Assembly: GCA_002788675.1 (NCBI GenBank)
Contig: PFRS01000006.1
Coordinates: forward strand, 193 to 32,701
From: Candidatus Pacebacteria bacterium CG_4_9_14_0_2_um_filter_40_15
GTDB taxonomy: Bacteria; Patescibacteriota; Microgenomatia; UBA1400; PJMF01
Direction: 5' to 3'
Length of the DNA: 32,509 nucleotides
This document shows, piece after piece, positions 26,403-32,509 of this stretch (the stretch's first letter is position 1; each line of letters starts with the position of its first letter). A program made the translations under genes and the position numbers. The notes below the pieces were generated by a model. It was not told the origin of the DNA. It made no database searches and worked only from the letters and a program-made list of their open reading frames with translations.

Positions 26403-27748
26403 TTTTGTTCTCCCTTCTTGTAGCTTGTAAACTCTCCATAGTTCTGCTCCAGAATCTTTGTATCGAAGATACTTTTATTCTCTAACAAGAGATCATAACC
26501 AAGAGCGGTGCATTTTATATTAGCCGCTGCAAGTAGTGAATTACCACTACCAGCGAAAGGAACAAGAATATTGCTACCTTCCATGACGAAGGTATAAAGC
26601 AAATCCTCGTACATTTCAATGGGCTTCTCAGTAGCGTGTTCTTTATCATTGACAGTTCGATAGTCGTAGACATTGTTACGAGCTTTGTTAATAACTGCAT
26701 TCCCTTTTCTACCATAAAAGGCCATTTCATAGGCATTACCCATATAGCGATCTGGTCGTTTCGTCTGACCAATTCGCTTAGACCAGATAAGAGGCATTCT
26801 GCGAGATTCCCAACCTGCTTGGGTCAGTAGCTGAAACATCGGCTCGAACCAGGGTTCAGGAGCGAACCAAAGAATAATCCAAGCATTTGGTTTAGCAACT
26901 CGGTAAGATTCAGCAAGGATATGTTGCATTGTTAGAAGGTACTGTTCAGATGGAATATCTATATAGTTCTCAGTTTGGTTAGTTATACTCCCCTTATTGT
27001 CAAGTTTCTTTGCGTCTTCTAGATCAATCGCATAGGGAGGATCAATTTCAATTAGATCAAACGTTCCACTTTTTAATTTTGTCATAAACAAGCGTGCGTC
27101 GCCAATAATGTAGCTATCCATCAGTTTCTTTTTTAGAACATTAGCTGGTTTTCCTGCTTCATTGGTTGTAAACTGTGTTATGGCTCTATTTCGTTTGAAG
27201 TTCTTAATAGCGTCACTAAGAATTTTTTTGGCCTCCGCTTTTGTTTTAGCAGCGTTCAACTCAGGCAGCATTTCAGCGGCCTTACTAAGTTGGATATCAT
27301 CACTGATACTTGCAGCAGTAACACCAAAGAGTTTAGCAGTTTCTTCTTGGTTCCAGCCTGTTAGATTCTTTTTACTCTTTTCACCGAACTGAGCCGTTTG
27401 TATACGTGTTATTTCCGCCTTTAAATGAATCTCTTCCATCGGCTCAAGTTGCTTGCGATGAATATTTTCAATTAGTTCGATAGTTCTTGAACTGTATTCA
27501 TTAGTATTGGCAGGAAGAACAACAGCAGGAACTCCATTTTCAACATAGCTGCTAACATCAGCAAGTGCTGCCATTCGTCTACCGCCTGCAAGAAGTTCAT
27601 AGCAATCATGTTCAGCTTGCTTGACAATAACAGGAACATGCAAACCATGTAGACGAATGCTAATAACTAATTGTTTAATGTCTCCATAATCTTTACGAAA
27701 GCGTTCCCCAATGTGAATCTTGTTGTACGGTATTGTAGATACATTCAT
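26399..27748 (-). CDS. ParB/KorB-like domain fused to a beta-type N6-adenine/N4-cytosine DNA methyltransferase
   Basis: ParB-like 'ELLAGGRRMAALADV', 'IELIENIHRKQLEPMEE', HTH 'NQEETAKLFGVTAASISDDIQLSKA'. MTase motif IV 'FDLIEIDPPYAIDL' precedes motif I 'LVPFAGSGNSLLAA'. ATG 27748 preceded by AAAAAGGATAG. Confidence 0.9.
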   Translation of the reverse strand: MNVSTIPYNKIHIGERFRKDYGDIKQLVISIRLHGLHVPVIVKQAEHDCYELLAGGRRMAALADVSSYVENGVPAVVLPANTNEYSSRTIELIENIHRKQLEPMEEIHLKAEITRIQTAQFGEKSKKNLTGWNQEETAKLFGVTAASISDDIQLSKAAEMLPELNAAKTKAEAKKILSDAIKNFKRNRAITQFTTNEAGKPANVLKKKLMDSYIIGDARLFMTKLKSGTFDLIEIDPPYAIDLEDAKKLDNKGSITNQTENYIDIPSEQYLLTMQHILAESYRVAKPNAWIILWFAPEPWFEPMFQLLTQAGWESRRMPLIWSKRIGQTKRPDRYMGNAYEMAFYGRKGNAVINKARNNVYDYRTVNDKEHATEKPIEMYEDLLYTFVMEGSNILVPFAGSGNSLLAAANIKCTALGYDLLLENKSIFDTKILEQNYGEFTSYKKGEQK

Positions 27749-27820
27749 TTTTGCTATCCTTTTTCTTATATCATCCAATCTACAAACTGTTTCCTTGTTG
27801 GAGGGTCAGTTCTTATCTTT

Positions 27821-27849
27821 GATATAATTAACAAGTCTAAGCAGCTCAA
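27821..27849 (-). promoter_or_regulatory. Candidate promoter for the ParB-MTase / polymerase operon
   Basis: Minus strand TTGAGC (27849-27844), 17-nt spacer, TATATC (27826-27821). Two short inverted repeats lie just upstream. Confidence 0.3.
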
Positions 27850-27886
27850 CTTTTAGATATGATCTCAAGATCGAAAGTGATTATGC

Positions 27887-28099
27887 TCACTGTAGTTCCT
27901 CCAGTAGTTTCTCAAGTTGTTCTTCTGACATTGAACGGATAGTTTTTTCAAACCTACTGGACATTCTCTTAGTTTCTTTTTTCTCTTCTTGAATAGCTTT
28001 CTTGCTAACAAAGCGATCAAGGCGAATAGCTTGGTGAATAGCATAGGCCTCAGTAGCAGAGAGCTGGCTAATACTTGGTTTGTAATCATCTAGGGTCAC
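27887..28099 (-). CDS. Hypothetical small charged helical protein
   Basis: MTLDDYKPSISQLSATEAYAIHQAIRLDRFVSKKAIQEEKKETKRM... . Overlaps the upstream gene end; preferred over 27865-28089. Confidence 0.6.
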   Translation of the reverse strand: MTLDDYKPSISQLSATEAYAIHQAIRLDRFVSKKAIQEEKKETKRMSSRFEKTIRSMSEEQLEKLLEELQ

Positions 28100-28418
28100 A
28101 ATAGCACTCCTTTAAAGCCTTTGCAATAAAGTCAAGAATAGATGAAACGATTTTTTTATCATTAGTTATTCCGCTTGTTTCAGCGCGATGATACATAAGG
28201 CGCTCTATTATCTTTTCAATACTAATATTCTCATCAAGACAAAGATTAATGAGCTCCGTTACACCAACAATTAGATGGTGTATATCACTGCCAGTTCGTG
28301 GGCCTGCTATATAAATGTAAGCAAGTTTATTGTCACGATTAGCAAGCAGAAGATAAAGATCGAGCTCTCCAATTTCTAGCTTTTTTACCATGCCAGGAAG
28401 GGTTTCGTTAATCTGCAT
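28086..28418 (-). CDS. TSCPD-domain-like protein
   Basis: 'LAYIYIAGPRTGSDIHHLIVGVTELINLCLDENISIEKIIERLMYHRAE...IVSSILDFIAKALKE' resembles the TSCPD pattern (G..G......L...IS..L..G....I...L...V.S..D.IA..L). Confidence 0.45.
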   Translation of the reverse strand: MQINETLPGMVKKLEIGELDLYLLLANRDNKLAYIYIAGPRTGSDIHHLIVGVTELINLCLDENISIEKIIERLMYHRAETSGITNDKKIVSSILDFIAKALKECYCDPR

Positions 28419-28626
28419 CTTTACTAAATGTTTCGCTATAGTCAGCCAGTTTGATATTGCGAGTTAAGATGCCACCAAGAACAGCATTCTCGTTTGGTCC
28501 TTCAATAGCATCAAGTGCATCGTTTAGTGTAACAATTGTTACTGCACGTATCATTCCATGAGGAAGGCGCTCAAGACGCCTTTTTAAGGAGGTAGGAATT
28601 TCAACAGATAAACGTGAAGTAGTCAT
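28408..28626 (-). CDS. Ribbon-helix-helix-like small protein
   Basis: MTTSRLSVEIPTSLKRRLERLPHGMIRAVTIVTLNDALDAIE: a beta strand followed by two helices. Upstream CTAAGGAACC. Confidence 0.45.
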   Translation of the reverse strand: MTTSRLSVEIPTSLKRRLERLPHGMIRAVTIVTLNDALDAIEGPNENAVLGGILTRNIKLADYSETFSKDAD

Positions 28627-28640
28627 TATGGTTCCTTAGT

Positions 28641-28691
28641 TAATAAAAAAATAAGCCAGAGCGAGGAAAATCATGAAAGCTCGCTCCGGCT
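28641..28691 (-). terminator. Rho-independent terminator on the minus strand
   Basis: Minus strand AGCCGGAGCGAG (28691-28680), 14-nt loop, CTCGCTCTGGCT (28665-28654): 12-bp stem with one G-U, followed by TATTTTTTTATTA. Confidence 0.88.
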
Positions 28692-28701
28692 ACTGTGAGC
28701 G

Positions 28702-29112
28702 TTAGGCGCTCTTTATAAAGCGTTTGATTTTGTTACTGATTCGACCTTCATATTCGTTTTGAACCAGGTGCGCCCAGCCTTGGCTGCCGATGATATCTTC
28801 AAAGCTATCATCGGCCACACATGCTGCAAATGTTTCAATAGGAATGTTGAAAGCGTCACAGTAGCGCTTCACATCAAGCAGACGACGCTGTTGGTCTTTC
28901 TGTGACATAGAATCAGTTGGAAGGATGAGGTAATAGAACACCGGAGGTGTAAGAACGTCTCCGACGATTTCATGAGAGAACTCCACCATTGAGTTTCCGC
29001 TCTTTGAATCTTTCCTTTTTGCGCTGACCAGCAATAGTTGATATTCGGCCTCGGCTACTGCCTCAGGCTCGGATATGTTAGCCGCCAGAGCGAGATCTAG
29101 AATGTTTGACAT
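28702..29112 (-). CDS. SSB-like / DUF669-like protein
   Basis: AEYQLLLVSAKRKDSKSGNSMVEFSHEIVG...VFYYLILPTDS...RRLLDVKRYCDAFNIPIE. Next to Sak4-like and nuclease genes. Confidence 0.6.
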   Translation of the reverse strand: MSNILDLALAANISEPEAVAEAEYQLLLVSAKRKDSKSGNSMVEFSHEIVGDVLTPPVFYYLILPTDSMSQKDQQRRLLDVKRYCDAFNIPIETFAACVADDSFEDIIGSQGWAHLVQNEYEGRISNKIKRFIKSA

Positions 29113-29130
29113 AATTGTCTCCTTGTTTAG

Positions 29131-29158
29131 TTGTTAGTTGTTAGTTGTTAGTTATTAG
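29131..29158. repeat. Tandem heptamer, TTGTTAG x3 plus TTATTAG
   Basis: Plus strand TTGTTAGTTGTTAGTTGTTAGTTATTAG, i.e. CTAACAA repeats on the minus strand between two minus-strand genes. Confidence 0.9.
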
Positions 29159-29346
29159 CTAGTTGCTAAAAACCGTACTCGAAGAAGCTCAATAGAAGTA
29201 CTAAAAGAGTACACTTTAGCCTCTAACTCCTCTATCACTGCATCGGCAGCAAGAGAATTGTTAATAGCATGGCAGAGTGGACACTTATCACCATCAAAGC
29301 GATGGTCAAATACTATAACCTGGTGGCCTTTATCACAGATAATCAT
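29155..29346 (-). CDS. Small zinc-ribbon-like protein with C-terminal helix
   Basis: MIICDKGHQVIVFDHRFDGDKCPLCHAINN...IEELEAKV. ATGA-type coupling with the upstream ATPase. Confidence 0.65.
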   Translation of the reverse strand: MIICDKGHQVIVFDHRFDGDKCPLCHAINNSLAADAVIEELEAKVYSFSTSIELLRVRFLATS

Positions 29347-30134
29347 ATTACTTTGTCCTCCGCTGAGAGCCCTGCTTTTTTAAGCAGAAGTTTTATGTCA
29401 GGTTCTTCTTCATTTGCAAACTTTCCGTTTCGGCCAAGCTGAGTTGAGGCCCTATAGCGACCAGCTGCATTAGTCAGTAGAACGTGTTTAATACCAGCTG
29501 GAACCTCTTTCGAGAGTGTTACAAGCTTTTCTGTAAACAGCAGTGGGACACGTGTTTTCAGCCGTTTGTATATATCAAGCTCGCTATAGGTTCGGCCAGT
29601 TACTTCGTCCTGATAAGCGACAAGGTGGCCAGTTAGAATAAAGTCAGCTCCTTGAGTAGAGCTAATTTTGATAGTATCCTTGATAATATTGTAAATTACT
29701 TGGTAGTCCTGAATTTCTGGAATATTGTTCTGCCTGCCTTTCTTCTTGCAATAGGCATTAACAAGAGCCTCAATCCAGGTAGTGCAACTATCAATGCTAT
29801 AAGTTCCCATCATTCCAATGAAACCAGTATCACAATCTTTGCTCCACTGTTTTTCCCACCGCTCATATTCAGTAGGAGCTATTGATTGCTCGCTCCAGAA
29901 TTGACGAACAAGAACTTCGCCTTTGTCGGTCAGTTCTTTTAGGACGAGAGTATTAAGTGGGTCGAATGAATCTATTAAGATTGGCTTACGACCTGTTGCA
30001 ATAATAGAGGTTTTTCCTGTACCTGCTTCACCCATTATAAGTGCGCTAAAGTTGTCAAACTTAGTGCTTTCAGCATACTTAGCACGAATATCAGCAAGCT
30101 GAGCACGAGCCTGTTCAGATGTAAGTTTAGTCAT
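29343..30134 (-). CDS. Sak4-like RecA-fold ATPase
   Basis: Walker A MGEAGTGKTSII, Walker B-like region YSIDSCTTWIEALV, ILTGHLVAYQDEVTGRTY. Recombination gene neighbourhood. Confidence 0.8.
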   Translation of the reverse strand: MTKLTSEQARAQLADIRAKYAESTKFDNFSALIMGEAGTGKTSIIATGRKPILIDSFDPLNTLVLKELTDKGEVLVRQFWSEQSIAPTEYERWEKQWSKDCDTGFIGMMGTYSIDSCTTWIEALVNAYCKKKGRQNNIPEIQDYQVIYNIIKDTIKISSTQGADFILTGHLVAYQDEVTGRTYSELDIYKRLKTRVPLLFTEKLVTLSKEVPAGIKHVLLTNAAGRYRASTQLGRNGKFANEEEPDIKLLLKKAGLSAEDKVI

Positions 30135-30162
30135 TGTAATCTTCCTTTTTGTTTAACACTTC

Positions 30163-30183
30163 CAAATCAAAATATTTAATTTG
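30163..30183 (-). repeat. 21-bp palindrome, copy 8
   Basis: Minus strand CAAATTAAATATTTTGATTTG followed by GGAAGTG. Contains the TAA stop of the nuclease gene and precedes the Sak4-like gene. Confidence 0.88.
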
Positions 30184-31120
30184 CCAGTATGATCGTTTCC
30201 TTCTCCGCCGGATTCCACCACTCAATCTTAAATCCTTCAGGAACATCGCCGACGTGCCTAAGAGGATTTGCCCAGACGCTACAGAAGTCGGCAAATTGGC
30301 ACATGCGCATATACTGTACACACTGAGTGGTTCGACGAGGAAAGGCGAGAAGAACAGGAACAGCCGAAGATGTTATAGATAGTTCTTTGAAATCTCCTTT
30401 TATCTTTCTCGCAAGAACTTGAGCTTCTTGAAACCAAGCGTTCAAGGATTCAAGAGATTTGTTGATTGGCACTCTTATATGCTCAATCTTGCTTTTGAAG
30501 AACCGAGTTCCATTGATAATCAGGCCTCCTATTGGATTGCAGGGATACATACAGTGGAGAACGTGAAGGTAAGCGTAAACTTGAAAGTCAAGCGAGAACT
30601 GCTCCGTCCATGTTGAGGCTGCCCACTTTGTGGTCTTATGATCGATTACGAAGATTCGATCATTCTCATCTCTAACAACAGCATCGAGACGAAAGTGTAG
30701 TGGGATGCCTTCGTCAATCAGAACGGTACCAGCACGCTCAGTGAATAGAACCTCCCAGTGGTCTTGCCGCTCGTATTGAGTTACATACTCAATTAAGGCC
30801 TTGAGAGCGTCCCCAGGACTTTTAGGGATATAGTTTAAATCGCTATCTTCGCTAAAGTTGGTGCGATAGTAAGCCAGAAAATCGTCGAAGGCCTTTTCAA
30901 TTGTTTTCTTTGAGAAGCCTTCATCAAATAGACGTTTCATAGCGCGGTGCCACGCTTCGCCAAAAACTAAATCATGTGAAGGAAAATCACGCCGCCAACC
31001 GAGCACATATCTGTAGAAATACATGCGTTCGCAGGTAGTATAGGCCTTAAATTTACTGCTATCACAAACGTTCCAGGTTGGATTGGTAGGAATAGGATAG
31101 TTGGCATTAAGATTGATCAT
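30176..31120 (-). CDS. Cas4/RecB-like PD-(D/E)XK nuclease with candidate Fe-S cysteines
   Basis: FGEAWHRAMKRLF, FRLDAVVRDENDRIFVIDHKTTK, plus Cys residues CERMYFYRY...QCVQYMRMCQFADFC. Confidence 0.85.
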   Translation of the reverse strand: MINLNANYPIPTNPTWNVCDSSKFKAYTTCERMYFYRYVLGWRRDFPSHDLVFGEAWHRAMKRLFDEGFSKKTIEKAFDDFLAYYRTNFSEDSDLNYIPKSPGDALKALIEYVTQYERQDHWEVLFTERAGTVLIDEGIPLHFRLDAVVRDENDRIFVIDHKTTKWAASTWTEQFSLDFQVYAYLHVLHCMYPCNPIGGLIINGTRFFKSKIEHIRVPINKSLESLNAWFQEAQVLARKIKGDFKELSITSSAVPVLLAFPRRTTQCVQYMRMCQFADFCSVWANPLRHVGDVPEGFKIEWWNPAEKETIILAN

Positions 31121-31434
31121 TTTTGCTCCTTCTTTATTAGTTCGCCAAGAAGAATGCGTCTCTCAACATACTCACCATTTTTGAACAGCAGAAGATTAAG
31201 ACAACCATGCTTAAACGCAAACATTGCACTTAATATCTGTCTCATAATAGGAAGCCCAGTTGAGAGGATATAATCATCTTGGTGACTGGCTGAAATAGCT
31301 TCTGCCATTTCTCGATACATGCTATTTATTTTAAAGGGGTCTATTGAACCCTCGCTAAGATAAACGAGCTTACCAAAACGTTCAGCTTTAGAGAAATCAT
31401 GGCCGCCTTTATTGACAACAAAGATATTAGACAT
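31117..31434 (-). CDS. Conserved-looking phage hypothetical protein
   Basis: MSNIFVVNKGGHDFSKAERFGKLVYLSEG...DDYILSTGLPIMRQILSAMFAFKHGCLNLLLFKNGEYVERRIL. Coupled to the nuclease gene. Confidence 0.6.
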   Translation of the reverse strand: MSNIFVVNKGGHDFSKAERFGKLVYLSEGSIDPFKINSMYREMAEAISASHQDDYILSTGLPIMRQILSAMFAFKHGCLNLLLFKNGEYVERRILLGELIKKEQK

Positions 31435-31482
31435 TTTGAGCCTCCACTAGCTTACAATGGTTATAGAGATATATGGTTATCA

Positions 31483-31785
31483 TTAGTCCTCCTTATAAAA
31501 GATAGTCATTACTGAGTTAGTAGGATCATTGAGTGGAGCGAGGTCGAGCCATCTATGTTCAATACCATCTATTCTTTTGTGCTTATGGATAGTAAGCTCC
31601 GCTGCTTCGGGTAAGTGTTTAATCATTTCAAACTGAATTTGGCGCATAGTATGATATGCACGCCTACAGTTCATCGGTACTTCTAGAAGGTCTCCATATA
31701 TAGTAGGCTGTATATGAACGCTGTTGGGCTCAGACGATTTAGCTACTATTTTTGCAGCCTCAAGTTGTGCAAGAAGAATGTTCAT
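31483..31785 (-). CDS. Hypothetical protein
   Basis: 100 aa, leader AAAAAGGAGCAAAAATATG. Confidence 0.65.
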   Translation of the reverse strand: MNILLAQLEAAKIVAKSSEPNSVHIQPTIYGDLLEVPMNCRRAYHTMRQIQFEMIKHLPEAAELTIHKHKRIDGIEHRWLDLAPLNDPTNSVMTIFYKED

Positions 31786-31808
31786 ATTTTTGCTCCTTTT
31801 TGTTATTA

Positions 31809-32015
31809 TTAGCTATAACAGGATGATAATTCTATTTTGTGGAAGTTCTTACATACACACCTTACTTCAGCAATTACAATACTACCTATAATGTGGTCTT
31901 CACTTTCTTTAACTTCATACCCACTATAGGTAATTTCGTTGCCTATTGCTCTACATATTCTTTTTAGCAAGGGGCATGTATACACAATAATAACACTTGC
32001 ATCTTTTATCTCCAT
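31809..32015 (-). CDS. Hypothetical small protein
   Basis: Start moved from 32051 to ATG 32015 (MEIKDASVIIVYTCPLL...) because AAGAAGGAGCAAAAAG directly precedes it. Confidence 0.55.
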   Translation of the reverse strand: MEIKDASVIIVYTCPLLKRICRAIGNEITYSGYEVKESEDHIIGSIVIAEVRCVCKNFHKIELSSCYS

Positions 32016-32067
32016 CTTTTTGCTCCTTCTTCTTAATGTTCTAATTCCCACATTCCTAGCTCCAAAA

Positions 32068-32137
32068 AAGAGCAGATTAAAGTAACAAATCGCTCTTAGC
32101 CCTCAACTAAGCTGCATCCATTATGTAATCTGCTCTT
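32068..32137 (-). ncRNA. Structured intergenic element, long-stem hairpin ending in a U-tract
   Basis: Perfect 12-bp inverted repeat AAGAGCAGATTA (32068-32079) / TAATCTGCTCTT (32126-32137) with an inner CTTAG/CTAAG hairpin. On the minus strand it is followed by TTTT. Confidence 0.45.
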
Positions 32138-32153
32138 GTTTATCTTATGGAGG

Positions 32154-32504
32154 TTAAGTTCGAGAAGCGCGAGCAGCCTTAGCCTCACGTAGACGCTCAG
32201 CGACAAATTTTGCCATGTCCGCCTTTTCTTCTTCATTAAGGCTGTTATAGGCGTCATGAGCTTTTTCAATCTTGGTCTTACCACGAGTTCTGGTTACAAC
32301 GCCTGGGAGCCAGGCGTTGGCAATAGTTTGCAGTTCTTCTTTTGTTTTTCCCATCTGCTGGTTGCGGTAAAGATTCGCTCTTAATGTAATAAGAGCAGCA
32401 GCCTCAAAATGGTTTCTTTTAACCTTCTCATCTACCTTATCAAAGGCGGCATCGAAGTCGTAGTTAGCAAGGAAAATCTCTTCTTTGTTAACCATCTTAG
32501 TCAC
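32154..32504 (-). CDS. Hypothetical charged helical protein
   Basis: 116 aa near the right window edge (ALITLRANLYRNQQMGKTKEELQTIANAWLPG). GTG 32504 or internal ATG. Confidence 0.6.
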   Translation of the reverse strand: MTKMVNKEEIFLANYDFDAAFDKVDEKVKRNHFEAAALITLRANLYRNQQMGKTKEELQTIANAWLPGVVTRTRGKTKIEKAHDAYNSLNEEEKADMAKFVAERLREAKAARASRT

Positions 32505-32509
32505 TTCAC

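Noticed and set aside
27865-28089. Alternative minus-strand ORF overlapping 27887-28099
   Set aside because: The 27887-28099 frame has a coherent charged-helical protein and couples to its upstream gene. The alternative is Arg/Leu/Lys-rich shadow sequence.
1976-30183. Palindromes as transposon terminal repeats or MITEs
   Set aside because: No transposase, no paired ends enclosing cargo, no target duplications seen; position and SD fusion favour a regulatory role.
1976-30183. Palindromes as simple rho-independent terminators
   Set aside because: Stems are almost entirely A-T with a minimal loop and no trailing U-tract; copy 7 lies at a gene start with no gene ending nearby.
30176-31120. CRISPR-associated Cas4 system
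   Set aside because: The nuclease is Cas4/RecB-like, but its neighbours (Sak4-like, SSB-like) indicate phage recombination/replication and no cas genes or array are present.
32096-32284. Minus-strand ORF MVRPRLKKLMT...
   Set aside because: Runs through the structured intergenic element and lies in another frame of the better supported 32154-32504 gene.
1-32509. CRISPR array, tRNA genes, integrase or phage RNA polymerase
   Set aside because: No regularly spaced repeats, no recognisable cloverleaf sequence, and no ORF with the relevant motifs. tRNA absence was judged by eye only; a tRNA scan would be decisive.

Overview
The window is a contiguous piece of a tailed, podovirus-like phage genome. 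It has two convergent transcription blocks. The plus-strand late block (1-21313) carries small membrane/lysis-type ORFs, a beta-helix tailspike, large terminase, portal, scaffold, major capsid, head-tail and internal virion/ejection proteins. The minus-strand replication/early block (32504-21352) carries a Cas4-like PD-(D/E)XK nuclease, a Sak4-like RecA-fold ATPase, an SSB-like protein, a ParB-DNA methyltransferase fusion, a UDG-exonuclease-family A DNA polymerase fusion, a DUF3987-like ATPase and a small FN3 lipoprotein cassette. No phage RNA polymerase, integrase, small terminase, endolysin, tRNA or CRISPR array was recognised. The main unexplained signal is a dispersed 21-bp AT-rich palindrome, consensus CAAATYAAAWNWTTTRATTTG. 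I count 8 copies, only at gene boundaries, co-oriented with the local genes and mostly running straight into a Shine-Dalgarno-like TGAGG/CRAGG/GGAAG. My leading hypothesis is that this is a phage-wide operator or promoter-linked element, possibly read by the phage's own ParB/KorB-like methyltransferase fusion. That link is inference. Other leads: a UDG domain lacking the family-4 Fe-S cysteines fused to a polymerase with His at the E. coli F762 position, a tailspike with a Sec-like signal peptide, an overlapping-frame gene pair at 13215-13506, a split-frame mini-gene before the capsid gene, and several structured intergenic elements. All calls come from reading the sequence and supplied ORFs; no database search was run.
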